Below, piece after piece: positions 43,498-52,031 of a stretch of DNA of 64,000 bases. The notes below the pieces were generated by a model. The model did no database searches, was not told the origin of the DNA, and worked only from the letters and a program-made list of their open reading frames with translations. Made by a program: the position numbers and the translations under genes. The stretch is taken from positions 1 to 64,000 of the forward strand of contig JBEKBO010000004.1 in NCBI GenBank assembly GCA_050015355.1. Direction: 5' to 3'. Origin of the DNA: CAWBRT01 sp050015355 (lineage in GTDB: Bacteria; Acidobacteriota; Terriglobia; Terriglobales; Acidobacteriaceae). Position 1 is the stretch's first letter. Each line of letters opens with the position of its first letter.

Positions 43498-44382
43498 ATG
43501 CGCATTGGCTTCATCGGGCTCGGCCTGATGGGAACCCCGTTAGCCATCAACATCCTCAAAGGCGGTTTCGAACTCACTGTCTGGAACCGCACCGCAGCAA
43601 AGACGGAGCCCTTGCTAGCCGCAGGGGCCGTCCGGGCCGAGAGCATCGGCCAGTTGGCTCGGTGGTCCGATGTGGTTATCACCATGCTCACCGACGCCGC
43701 GGCATCGGAATCCGTGATCTGCGGCAAGAACGGCGTTCTCGACAATGCCCGACCGCGGTTGATTGTCATCGACATGGGCTCGATTGCTCCGGAGATGTCG
43801 CGCTCCATTGCTGAGCGCGCGAAAGAGCGCAGCGTTCGAATGCTCGACGCGCCCGTCACCGGCAATCCGAAGGTGGCCGAGGCCGGGAAACTTGGCGTCA
43901 TGATTGGCGGCGAGAAGGAGGCGGTGGATCATGTCCGACCGCTTCTTGAGAAGGTGTCGGCGGTGATCGTCCACGCCGGTCCCTCGGGCGCGGGTTCCAC
44001 GCTCAAGCTTGTCAACAATTTGATTATGGGCGTAGCAATCGAGGCCGTCGCGGAGGCACTCGTCCTCGCCAGGAAGGCGGGAATCGATCCTGATTGCGTC
44101 CGGCAGATCACCAGCGTCGGGGGCGCGCGCACCGGAGCGATGGAGACACGTGGGTCACGCATGGTCGCCCACGATTTCTCGCCCCATTTCTCGACGGACA
44201 ACATGCACAAGGACCTCTCGACGGCTCTCAGGCTTGCGGACGCCGTGGGAGCGGTGGCGCCCGCCGCCTCGGCGGCCTTGGAGGTGCTCCGCGCAGCCCG
44301 TGCGCAAGGCAAGGGCAGCCTGGATTCTGCCGTTGTCTATACGGTCATTGAGCAGCTCTGCGGCCTCAGCCCAAGAGGGTGA
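43498..44382 (+). CDS. NAD(P)-dependent 3-hydroxyisobutyrate/tartronate-semialdehyde reductase family (GarR-like)
   Basis: Beta-hydroxyacid dehydrogenase, 294 residues. The cofactor motif is MRIGFIGLGLMGTPLAINIL. The family substrate motif is LDAPVTGNPKVAEAGKLGVM. The catalytic Lys lies in GSTLKLVNNLIMGVAIEAVA, and the C-terminal NMHKDLSTALRLADAVGAVA matches the KD motif of this family. Such enzymes reduce tartronate semialdehyde (glyoxylate and sugar-acid routes) or oxidise 3-hydroxyisobutyrate (valine route). It precedes the Liv-type ABC operon on the same strand by about 280 bases. Confidence 0.9.
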   Translation: MRIGFIGLGLMGTPLAINILKGGFELTVWNRTAAKTEPLLAAGAVRAESIGQLARWSDVVITMLTDAAASESVICGKNGVLDNARPRLIVIDMGSIAPEMSRSIAERAKERSVRMLDAPVTGNPKVAEAGKLGVMIGGEKEAVDHVRPLLEKVSAVIVHAGPSGAGSTLKLVNNLIMGVAIEAVAEALVLARKAGIDPDCVRQITSVGGARTGAMETRGSRMVAHDFSPHFSTDNMHKDLSTALRLADAVGAVAPAASAALEVLRAARAQGKGSLDSAVVYTVIEQLCGLSPRG

Positions 44383-44414
44383 TCGTCGATACATCGCCTT
44401 CTCACCAATTATCC

Positions 44415-44440
44415 GGGGTCCCGAACCCCTAGTCTTGTTC
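44415..44440 (+). terminator. Candidate terminator after the GarR-like gene
   Basis: GGGGT-CCCGA-ACCCC makes a 5-pair stem followed by a T-rich stretch (TAGTCTTGTTC), 33 bases after the stop at 44382. The stem is short, so this is tentative. Confidence 0.35.
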
Positions 44441-44661
44441 TGGGAACTCAGACGTGGTCAGTTGATGAGTGACGGAAGACTCGCTAGCTATATTTCGGTG
44501 TGATCCCGTGGCAATCGATCAGTTCCATGACAAACGTCGATTGATATCAATGGATGCCTGCGCCTCGATTCGCTTTTTTGCCTTTACACGACAGCGGGCA
44601 TTTGATATCTGTGTTGCGCCGTAATCTCGAAAAAATATCAATTACCGAAGGGGGCACCATC

Positions 44662-45798
44662 ATGCGCAAGTGGTTCGCCAGTGCAGTGCTAGGGCTCGTT
44701 GCCGGCGTGACCGTCGGCGTCCTCAGTTTGCAAGCAGCCGATACGATCAAGATTGGTTTTACCCCGCCCGTGACCGGCGCTTCGGCGGACGAGGGCGCCC
44801 TGCAAATCAAAGCGATCAAACTTGCTGTGAAGCAAATCAACGCAGCAGGAGGGGTGAACGGCAAGAAGATCGACCTGATCATTGTGGACAACCAGTCCAC
44901 CAACCCCGGCGCTTTGGCTGCGCTGCAGAAGGCCGTGGAGCAGGAGAAGGTCTTGGCGCTGGTCGGCTCCGTCAAGAGCACCCAGATTCTGGCCATGTCC
45001 GATGCGATCAAGAACTATGGCATCCCCACAATAATCGGCGGGACCAATGCCACCCTGACCAAGCAGGGGAACCCGTGGCTGTTCCGCGTCCGGCCGGATG
45101 ACTCTATCGCCGCGGCCGCCATGGTCAAGTACATCAAGGAAAACACCAAGTACACCAAGGTGGCCATCCTGCACGACTCCGACGCCTTCGGTACCGGCGG
45201 CGCCGATCTGGTCGAGAAGGGCGCCAAGGATGCGGGCCTGAACGTGGTGAGGCGGGAGAAGTACACCACCAAGAGTAAGGACTTCACCGCACAGCTCCTC
45301 TCGCTCAAGAACTCCGGAGCCGAGATCATGGTGCTGTACGGCACGAACCCCGAGGACGTGGCGCTGATCCAGCGGCAGTACAAGCAGCTCGGCTTGCCCT
45401 TCAAGTACATCGGCTCCCCCTCCAGTCAGATGAGGGACACCATTAACCTCTCGCGGGATGCGGCGGAGGGGCTGCTCGCCATCGCTGACTTCGTGCCCGG
45501 CCAGAGCGACGTGAACAAGAAGTACGCTGAGGACTACAAGAAGGAATACAACCAGGATTTCGACGCCACCTCGGCCTGGACTTATGACGGCCTGAAAATT
45601 TTGGTGGATGCAATCAAAAAGGGTGGTGAGGATCGCACCAAGATCCGCAACGCCATCCTGGCTACCAAGGGATACCAGGGTGTCCTGGGCGTGTTCTCCT
45701 TCACCCCCAACGGGGACGGTCTGAGCGAAGTGAGTGTGGTACAGATCGAAAAGGGGAATCCCAAGCTCCTCAAGGTCGTGAACACAAGGGCCAAGTAA
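44662..45798 (+). CDS. livK: ABC transporter substrate-binding protein, LivK/branched-chain amino acid type
   Basis: Periplasmic receptor (type I fold), 378 residues from the ATG at 44662 behind GAAGGGGGC; an upstream in-frame start would add 36 residues. Signal peptide about residues 1-23 (SAVLGLVAGVTVGVLSLQAA). Segments typical of the family are IKIGFTPPVTGASADEGALQ, VDNQSTNPGALAALQKAVEQ, LVGSVKSTQILAMSDAIKNY and WTYDGLKILVDAIKKGGEDR. First gene of a four-gene operon. The solute may be an amino acid, but Liv-type systems also carry amides, aromatics and other acids. Confidence 0.92.
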   Translation: MRKWFASAVLGLVAGVTVGVLSLQAADTIKIGFTPPVTGASADEGALQIKAIKLAVKQINAAGGVNGKKIDLIIVDNQSTNPGALAALQKAVEQEKVLALVGSVKSTQILAMSDAIKNYGIPTIIGGTNATLTKQGNPWLFRVRPDDSIAAAAMVKYIKENTKYTKVAILHDSDAFGTGGADLVEKGAKDAGLNVVRREKYTTKSKDFTAQLLSLKNSGAEIMVLYGTNPEDVALIQRQYKQLGLPFKYIGSPSSQMRDTINLSRDAAEGLLAIADFVPGQSDVNKKYAEDYKKEYNQDFDATSAWTYDGLKILVDAIKKGGEDRTKIRNAILATKGYQGVLGVFSFTPNGDGLSEVSVVQIEKGNPKLLKVVNTRAK

Positions 45799-45829
45799 AT
45801 TCCCCAACCTTTAGTGATCAGGAGGCGCG

Positions 45830-45853
45830 GGTCCCCGGTGGCGACCGGGGGCC
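45830..45853 (+). promoter_or_regulatory. Intercistronic hairpin between livK and livH
   Basis: GGTCCCCGGT-GGCG-ACCGGGGGCC forms about ten pairs around a 4-base loop (one G-U pair), with no T-run. Such stems between receptor and permease genes usually protect the receptor mRNA and raise its level relative to the membrane parts. Confidence 0.45.
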
Positions 45854-45875
45854 ATGCGCATCTGGAGGCTTCTGC

Positions 45876-46757
45876 ATGGACGTTTCTACCAATCTGCAAA
45901 TGGTGACCGCAGGGCTGGCCATGGGCTCCATCTATGCCCTCGTCGCCCTGGGATTCGTCCTGATCTTCAACGCGGTTGGGGTCGTGAACTTCGCCCAGGG
46001 CGAGTTTGTCATGGTTCCAGCCTTCGTGGCCGTCTGGCTGATCGACATCTTGAAGATTCCGTTCCCCTTGACATACCTGATCACCGTTATTTTTATGGGG
46101 GTATTTGGCATCGTCTTCCAGCGCATTGCCTACTACCCCCTGCGCCATCGGACGTTCCTTCCTGTCATCATCGCCACCATCGGTGTTTCCATCTTCCTCA
46201 AAAACGGAGCTCAGATGGTATTCGGGGCCGAGCCGTTCCTTATGCAACGGCCGACCCCCCCGGACGTCCTGAACCTGGCCAGCGTCTTCGTGGACCCGCA
46301 GTACATCGTAATCATCGTGGCCACCCTGGCGCTGCTCGCGTTCCAGTACTTCTTCTTTGAAAAGACATCTCTGGGCAAAAAGATGCAGGCGACGGCGCAG
46401 GACAAGGAGATGGCGCGGCTCCTCGGCATCCGCGTGGCGAAGATGATCGCCATCACTTTCGTCTACAGCTCCATCCTGGGGGCGGCGGCGGGCATTCTGG
46501 TCGGCCCGATTTTTTACGTGACAAAAGAGATGGGCGCCATGCTGGGGCTCAAGGCGTTCTGCTCCACCATCGTGGGAGGCTTCGGGAGCGTGCCCGGGGC
46601 AATCCTTGGGGGAATTTTCCTTGGAGTGGTCGAAGTTTTCGCGGCTTACTACATCTCCAGCGCCTACCGCGACGCGTTCGCCTTCATCCTCCTGATCCTG
46701 GTACTGCTCTTCCGCCCGCAGGGTTTCTTCGGCGAAAAGATCGCCGAGAAAGCATAG
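45876..46757 (+). CDS. livH: ABC transporter permease, LivH type
   Basis: First membrane subunit of the Liv system, 293 residues with about eight helices. MVTAGLAMGSIYALVALGFV and VLIFNAVGVVNFAQGEFVMV at the N-terminus are the family signature. RLLGIRVAKMIAITFVYSSI and KAFCSTIVGGFGSVPGAILG near the end form the ATPase-contact loop and last helices. It starts 77 bases after livK and ends 11 bases before the fused livM-livG gene. Confidence 0.92.
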   Translation: MDVSTNLQMVTAGLAMGSIYALVALGFVLIFNAVGVVNFAQGEFVMVPAFVAVWLIDILKIPFPLTYLITVIFMGVFGIVFQRIAYYPLRHRTFLPVIIATIGVSIFLKNGAQMVFGAEPFLMQRPTPPDVLNLASVFVDPQYIVIIVATLALLAFQYFFFEKTSLGKKMQATAQDKEMARLLGIRVAKMIAITFVYSSILGAAAGILVGPIFYVTKEMGAMLGLKAFCSTIVGGFGSVPGAILGGIFLGVVEVFAAYYISSAYRDAFAFILLILVLLFRPQGFFGEKIAEKA

Positions 46758-46768
46758 AGGGTACGGCC

Positions 46769-48616
46769 ATGAGTCCACGCGCGGCCACGCCGCTCCTCAT
46801 CGCGATCCTCGCCCTGGCTGTCCTCGTCTTCCCCTGGGCCGTGGGCAGCGGCTACTGGCTCAACTTGGTGAATCTGGCGATCGGCTTCTCCGTGGCCTGC
46901 CTCGGGCTGAACATCGTCCTGGGCTACGGGGGGCAGCTTTCCCTGGCTCAGGCGGCCTTCTGGGGTGTGGGGGCCTACACGACGACAGTGCTCACGGTCA
47001 ATTACGGGATGTCGCCTTGGCTGGGCATGGTCGCCGCGTTCATTGTGGCGGCCCTCTTCGGGGTGCTCCTAGGCATTCCTACTCTGAAGCTCTCTGGCCA
47101 CTACCTGGCCATGGTCACCATCGGCTTCGGGGTCATCCTGCAACTCATCCTGATCAACGCCGTCTGGCTGACAGGCGGATCGGACGGCATCCCCAAGATC
47201 CCGTCGCCGTGGATCGGCCCCTATGAACTAAAGGACCCCAAAAACTTTTTTTACGTGGCGGCCGTATCACTGATCCTTCTCACCTGGGCGTCGATTCGGC
47301 TGAAGAACTCGCGCGTGGGGCGTGCCTTTATGGCTATCCGTGAGAATGAGATGGCGGCCGAGACAGCGGGAGTGGACTCCACCTACTACAAGATCACGGC
47401 CTTCGCCCTATCGGCCGGCTACGGCGGGTTCGGGGGCTGGCTGTTCGCCCACAGCGGCTCGCATTACATCAGTCCCGACACATTCTCCTTCGACCAATCG
47501 GTGATGTTCCTGGCCATGATGGTGCTCGGCGGCAACGGCTCAGCGGTGGGGTCCATTGTAGGCGCGGTCCTGCTCACCCTGATGCCGGAGGTGCTGCGCT
47601 TCCTGAAGGACTACTACATGATGGTCTACGCGGCAGGCATCGTGGCCGTGATGATTTTCATGCCGGGCGGAATCGCTGGCCTCGTGCGGGGCTGGGCGGT
47701 CAGCCGACGGCTGCGGACCTGGTGGACCTCCGGCTCTTTGGCCGCACACGACGTGGCGGCGGAGCTGAAGGAACGTCATGCAGGAAAAACAGACTTCCCT
47801 TTGCCGAATGTCGGCGGCTCCGGCAGCAACGGGACGATCCTTGCCGTCAGAGGGCTGGCCAAGTACTTCGGCGGGTTGAAGGCGGTGGACGGCGTGGACA
47901 TGGAAGTCCGCGGCGGCGAAATCCAGGCGCTTATCGGACCCAACGGCTCGGGTAAGACCACCATCCTGAACATGCTGAGCGGCCTGTACATACCTACTGC
48001 GGGCGAGATCGTTCTGGACGGGACAACCGTCACCGGCCGGAAGCCCCACATCATTACCGCCCACGGGATGGCGCGCACGTTCCAGAATATCCGCCTGTTC
48101 GGCGAATTGACGGTGCTGGACAATGTCCTGATTGGCCAGCACAGCCGTTCCCGAGCGGGGCTGGTGAGAAGCATCCTCCAACTGGGCTCGCAGCAGGCCG
48201 AAGAGGCAGCCCTGCGCCAGAAGGCTCTGGAGGCGCTGGCGTTCGTCGGCCTCTGGGGAAAAGAGTTCGCCGAGGCCAAGAGCCTCCCCTACGGGCAGCA
48301 GCGGCTGCTGGAGCTGGCGCGTGCTCTGGTCTCGGACCCCAAGCTCCTCCTGCTGGACGAGCCGGCCGCCGGACTCAACTCGGCCGAGACCGAGATGCTG
48401 CTGGATCTGCTCTTCCAGATCAGGGATCGTGGGATCACGATCCTGCTTGTCGAACATGACATGAGCCTGGTGATGAACGTGTCCGATCACATCACGGTTC
48501 TGAATTTCGGCAAGAAAATCGCCGAAGGCCCTGCTGAAACCATCGAGAAGAATCAGGAGGTGATTGACGCCTACCTGGGAACGGAGGTGGGCAATGCTCA
48601 AGGTCTCGGGAATTGA
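46769..48616 (+). CDS. livM-livG: Fused LivM permease - LivG ATPase
   Basis: 615-residue fusion. Residues about 1-315 are a LivM permease (LNLVNLAIGFSVACLGLNIV, GYGGQLSLAQAAFWGVGAYT, IRENEMAAETAGVDSTYYKI). A linker follows, and residues about 355-610 are a LivG ATPase: Walker A GPNGSGKTT near 390, signature LPYGQQRLLELARALVSDPK, Walker B LLLLDEPAAGLNSAE, switch His in LLVEHDMSLVMNVSD. Joining permease and ATPase fixes their stoichiometry. The livF start lies inside its last 23 bases. Confidence 0.92.
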   Translation: MSPRAATPLLIAILALAVLVFPWAVGSGYWLNLVNLAIGFSVACLGLNIVLGYGGQLSLAQAAFWGVGAYTTTVLTVNYGMSPWLGMVAAFIVAALFGVLLGIPTLKLSGHYLAMVTIGFGVILQLILINAVWLTGGSDGIPKIPSPWIGPYELKDPKNFFYVAAVSLILLTWASIRLKNSRVGRAFMAIRENEMAAETAGVDSTYYKITAFALSAGYGGFGGWLFAHSGSHYISPDTFSFDQSVMFLAMMVLGGNGSAVGSIVGAVLLTLMPEVLRFLKDYYMMVYAAGIVAVMIFMPGGIAGLVRGWAVSRRLRTWWTSGSLAAHDVAAELKERHAGKTDFPLPNVGGSGSNGTILAVRGLAKYFGGLKAVDGVDMEVRGGEIQALIGPNGSGKTTILNMLSGLYIPTAGEIVLDGTTVTGRKPHIITAHGMARTFQNIRLFGELTVLDNVLIGQHSRSRAGLVRSILQLGSQQAEEAALRQKALEALAFVGLWGKEFAEAKSLPYGQQRLLELARALVSDPKLLLLDEPAAGLNSAETEMLLDLLFQIRDRGITILLVEHDMSLVMNVSDHITVLNFGKKIAEGPAETIEKNQEVIDAYLGTEVGNAQGLGN

Positions 48617-49376
48617 GACTTGGTACGGCGCAGTCCAGGCGCTCAAAGGCGTCTCGCTGGAAGTGAAGCAGGAGGAGATCGTCGCCCTGCTCGGAGCCAA
48701 CGGCGCCGGTAAGAGCACCACCATCAAGACGATTACCGGGATGCTGAAGCCGGCCAAGGGCCAGATTGAGTTCCTGGGGCAGAATATCGCGGGGATGGAA
48801 CCCGAAGACATCGCAGAGGCCGGAATCGCGTGTGTCCCCGAGGGGCGGCATATCTTCCCCGGCCTCACCGTGATGGACAATCTGATGCTGGGGGCCACGC
48901 CACGTAAGAAGCCCTCAAAAGCCGATTTGGACCGAGACCTGGAGCGTGTGTTCCACCACTTCCCGATCCTAAAAGAATTCAAGGACCGTCTGGGTTGGCA
49001 GCTCTCGGGCGGCCAGCAGCAGATGCTCGCCATCGGCCGCGGCCTCATGTCCGGGGCGAAGCTCCTGCTCATGGACGAGCCTTCCCTGGGCTTGGCGCCC
49101 GTCCTGGTGCAGGAAGTCTTTCGGGTCATCAAGGCGATCAACTCGACCGGAACCACCATACTCCTCGTGGAACAAAACGCCCGGATGGCGCTCCTGATCG
49201 CCCATCGCGGCTACGTCCTGGAGACCGGCCGGATGACCTTGACCGATACCTCGGCGAATCTCCTGGCGAACGAGGACATGAAGGCACACTACTTGGGCTC
49301 CCATGCTCACGTCAAAGAGGCGCGCCAGCGCCGCTCTCAATCAGGACATACGAGCACAAGGTTTACGGGACAATAA
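48594..49376 (+). CDS. livF: ABC transporter ATP-binding protein, LivF type
   Basis: Second ATPase of the Liv system, 260 residues. The ATG at 48594 follows GGAGGTGG and overlaps livM-livG by 23 bases; the in-frame start at 48564 would add 10 residues. Motifs: Walker A LLGANGAGKSTTIKTI, Q-loop region CVPEGRHIFPGLTVMDNLML, signature LSGGQQQMLAIGRGLMSGAK, Walker B LLLMDEPSLGLAPVL. The C-terminal tail (KEARQRRSQSGHT) is slightly longer than usual. Last gene of the operon. Confidence 0.92.
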   Translation: MLKVSGIETWYGAVQALKGVSLEVKQEEIVALLGANGAGKSTTIKTITGMLKPAKGQIEFLGQNIAGMEPEDIAEAGIACVPEGRHIFPGLTVMDNLMLGATPRKKPSKADLDRDLERVFHHFPILKEFKDRLGWQLSGGQQQMLAIGRGLMSGAKLLLMDEPSLGLAPVLVQEVFRVIKAINSTGTTILLVEQNARMALLIAHRGYVLETGRMTLTDTSANLLANEDMKAHYLGSHAHVKEARQRRSQSGHTSTRFTGQ

Positions 49377-49406
49377 GACCACGAGAAGTTCGCGCAATAA
49401 TCTGAA

Positions 49407-49440
49407 GGGTCATTCTGAGCGAGCGTAGCGAGCGAAGACC
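49407..49440. repeat. REP-like intergenic repeat
   Basis: GGGTCATTCTGAGCGAGCGT followed by AGCGAGCGAAGACC, between convergent genes. GTCATTCTGAGCG...GCGAAGA units of this kind are scattered between genes in many Acidobacteriota and some other phyla. The AGCGAGCG unit is a direct repeat inside it. Only one copy is seen in this window. Confidence 0.45.
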
Positions 49441-49451
49441 TACCTCTCTTA

Positions 49452-50483
49452 TTAGCTGACTATCCACTCCGATATCGCCTTCGTATCCACAACGCGCTTC
49501 AACTCACGCAGCAGTAAATACGGTGTCATGCGGAAGGTATCCCGCGTCGCACCCGCCAGGTGCGGTGTAATGGTTACGTTATCCATCGCAAGCAAGGGAT
49601 GTCCCGCGGGCACTGGTTCAGTCCAGAACACATCTAGCGCGGCTCCGCCAATGCGCCGTTCCTGCAACGCTGCAATCAGGGCGGCCTCATCGACCAGTCC
49701 AGCCCGCGCCGTGTTGATTAGATATACTGTCGATTTCATCCACGAAAACGCTTCCCTCCCAATCAGTCCCATCGTATCTTTGCCAAGCCTGGCATGAATG
49801 CTGATGAAATCAGATTGCCTGCATAACTTTTCCAGTGACACCGCTTCCGCCCCGAACTTTGCCAGCGCATCTTGCGCCACGTATGGATCGTAAACAAGAA
49901 TACGGACGCCAAAGTTCAGTAGCTTTTGTGCGACGAGTCGTCCGATGAAGCCGAATCCCACCAGACCTATGGTCTTATCCCGCATGTCGCCCATGAAAGC
50001 GGAATTGGCATATTTTTTCTTCCACTCCCCTTGCATTAGAGCGGCATGGCCTCGCGCCAGGTTACGTAATTCGGCCAACATGAGTGCAATCGTAAAATCG
50101 GATACAGCCTCCGCATTGCGACCCATGGTTTTCATCACCTTGATACCCTTATCGGCAGCGGCCTTCAGGTCAATGTTTTCCGTGCCCGCCCGGCAAACAC
50201 CGATGTACGATGCGCTGCTGCGTTTAATGAGCTGTGCGTTCAGCGGCGTATGGTGAGTGATGATAACGTCGATATTCTTGATTTTGTCGTTCAACTCGGC
50301 AGGCGGTTTGCCTGCGCCAGGTCCGAGCTTCTCTACTTGACTCCGCAGGAACCAGAATTCTTCCTCATTGGCGGGTTGCCAATCGACCTCGCTGATCTGC
50401 ACGTTCGCACCGAACACATCACGCACAGCGCTTGCCAGTGTGGCAGAGGGGAGCAATGGATCTCCGACTACCAAGAACCTCAT
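49452..50483 (-). CDS. D-2-hydroxyacid dehydrogenase (phosphoglycerate-dehydrogenase-like)
   Basis: NAD-dependent oxidoreductase, 343 residues. The Rossmann motif is IGLVGFGFIGRLVAQKLLNF with the Asp of VYDPYV. The active-site Arg lies in ISIHARLGKDTMGLIGREAF, with conserved segments NTARAGLVDEAALIAALQER and the catalytic His in NVTITPHLAGATRDTFRMTP. It converts a 2-hydroxy acid to a 2-keto acid or the reverse. It ends the 49452-53126 minus-strand set, 3 bases after the FGGY kinase, and is probably co-translated. Confidence 0.9.
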   Translation of the reverse strand: MRFLVVGDPLLPSATLASAVRDVFGANVQISEVDWQPANEEEFWFLRSQVEKLGPGAGKPPAELNDKIKNIDVIITHHTPLNAQLIKRSSASYIGVCRAGTENIDLKAAADKGIKVMKTMGRNAEAVSDFTIALMLAELRNLARGHAALMQGEWKKKYANSAFMGDMRDKTIGLVGFGFIGRLVAQKLLNFGVRILVYDPYVAQDALAKFGAEAVSLEKLCRQSDFISIHARLGKDTMGLIGREAFSWMKSTVYLINTARAGLVDEAALIAALQERRIGGAALDVFWTEPVPAGHPLLAMDNVTITPHLAGATRDTFRMTPYLLLRELKRVVDTKAISEWIVS

Positions 50484-50486
50484 CGA

Positions 50487-51998
50487 TTAAGCCTCTCTCT
50501 TCATTAAGCAATCGATCTGATGGTGAATCTGACGCAAAGAGGGGTAAACATGCCGGTAGGCTTCTTCAAAGATGACGCGATAACGCCCGTGGCGGGTCGT
50601 ATCAGGCGTGTAGATTTTTTTCTCGCGTCGCGTCTGCCGCACCGCATCCGCCGAATCCCGATAGATACCAGCCCCGAGTCCGGCTAGCATCGCCGCGCCC
50701 AGCGTAACCACCTCGGGAACTTCCAGGCAAATAACAGGAATACCGAGGATGTCTGCTTTCATCTGCATCCAGAACGGTGACCGGGTAGCGCCTCCGACTA
50801 CATTCAGGGAGGGTATGGGCTTTCCGACAATCTCCTGCATGCCATTGATGATCATGAGCGATTCGTAGCAGAGTCCTTCCAGGATAGCCCTCACCAAATC
50901 CCCTCGGGTATGCGAGGTAGTTAGCCCTATCAGAGCGCCTCTGGAAAGCGGATCTGCGCCCGGTGCGTACTTGCCCCGAAAATGCGGGAGCAGCAGCACT
51001 CCCTTTGCTCCCAGTGGCGATTGTTCCGCTTCAGCGATGAGCTTCGCGAAATCTTCCCTTACAATTTCCGTACGGAACCAATCGAGAATCACGCCCGATG
51101 AAATCACTTGCCCGGCGATATAGTACTTGTCATCCACAACATAGTTCACACAAGTAAAATTCGTGTCGATATGCCGCGGATCGTTGATGGGCTCATCGAT
51201 CACCATCAGGATTTGTTCGCTGGTGCCCACCGCGCTCAAAACTTCCCCGGTATTGATCAGGCCGCAGGCAAAAGCACCGCACACGTAATCCATCCCACCT
51301 GCAAAAACCGGAGTGCCTTCCGCAACGCCGGTTAACTTCGCGGCCTGCGATGTTACATTTCCGACCAGTTCACCCGAGCGCTTCAAGGTAGAACATATCT
51401 CCGCCGGAATCTTCGCATGTTCCAGTATTTCTCGCGACCAGCAGCAGCGGCGCAGGTCCACGGCCATCGTGCGGCAACCCACCGACAGGTCTACGCCAGC
51501 CTGCCCCGTAAGCCGATAGGCGATGTAATCCTGCATGGATAGCCAGTGTTTCACGCGCTGGAACGACTCTGGCAGCCGATTGCGGATCCATTGCACCTTG
51601 GTAATGCCTGCCATGGGACTCGGCACAAAGCCGGTAATGGAATAGATCTCCTCCGCTCCGAAGCTCTCACTCCACCAGCGGGCTATCTCTTCGGTACGAG
51701 TATCAAACCAGGCAATTGATCGATGAATCCATTGATCGTTCTCGTCGAGCAGTACGCCGGCGGCTCCCATGCTTGCAACCGCGATCCCGTCGACTTTCTC
51801 CTTCAACTGGCGAGTAACATCACCGAGCACTTCTTGAACCGCATCCCATAGTTGTCCAGGATCGAATTCCGCCCAATTGTTCTCTAAGTAGTGAGTGACA
51901 GTCTGGCGGCTGGCCGTTGCCTTCAAGGTCCCATCGGCGGCGTAAGCAGCCGCTTTGCAATTTGTGGTCCCCACATCGATACCGATCACACAGGCCAT
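50487..51998 (-). CDS. FGGY-family carbohydrate kinase
   Basis: ATP-dependent kinase of the xylulokinase/glycerol kinase superfamily, 503 residues from the ATG at 51998 behind GGGAGGAG. N-terminal phosphate loop IGIDVGTTNCKAAAYAADG; catalytic Asp in VFAGGMDYVCGAFACGLINT; C-terminal signature VGGATRSPFWMQMKADILGI and VPEVVTLGAAMLAGLGAG. It phosphorylates a sugar or polyol delivered by the adjacent dehydrogenases (pentulose, erythrulose and similar are the usual substrates). The flanking genes are a 2-hydroxyacid dehydrogenase downstream and a zinc alcohol dehydrogenase upstream, with 3- and about 30-base gaps. Confidence 0.92.
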   Translation of the reverse strand: MACVIGIDVGTTNCKAAAYAADGTLKATASRQTVTHYLENNWAEFDPGQLWDAVQEVLGDVTRQLKEKVDGIAVASMGAAGVLLDENDQWIHRSIAWFDTRTEEIARWWSESFGAEEIYSITGFVPSPMAGITKVQWIRNRLPESFQRVKHWLSMQDYIAYRLTGQAGVDLSVGCRTMAVDLRRCCWSREILEHAKIPAEICSTLKRSGELVGNVTSQAAKLTGVAEGTPVFAGGMDYVCGAFACGLINTGEVLSAVGTSEQILMVIDEPINDPRHIDTNFTCVNYVVDDKYYIAGQVISSGVILDWFRTEIVREDFAKLIAEAEQSPLGAKGVLLLPHFRGKYAPGADPLSRGALIGLTTSHTRGDLVRAILEGLCYESLMIINGMQEIVGKPIPSLNVVGGATRSPFWMQMKADILGIPVICLEVPEVVTLGAAMLAGLGAGIYRDSADAVRQTRREKKIYTPDTTRHGRYRVIFEEAYRHVYPSLRQIHHQIDCLMKREA

Positions 51999-52031
51999 GC
52001 CCGCTCCTCCCTCGTACCGTAGTGGCATGAG

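Noticed and set aside
44689..46778. Two long minus-strand frames opposite livK and livH
   Set aside because: Both lie antisense to clearly conserved Liv genes, show His/Asp/Gly-rich bias, and have no recognisable domains or starts.
47540..49159. 539-residue minus-strand frame opposite livM-livG and livF
   Set aside because: Antisense of ABC motifs; no homology or ribosome-binding site.
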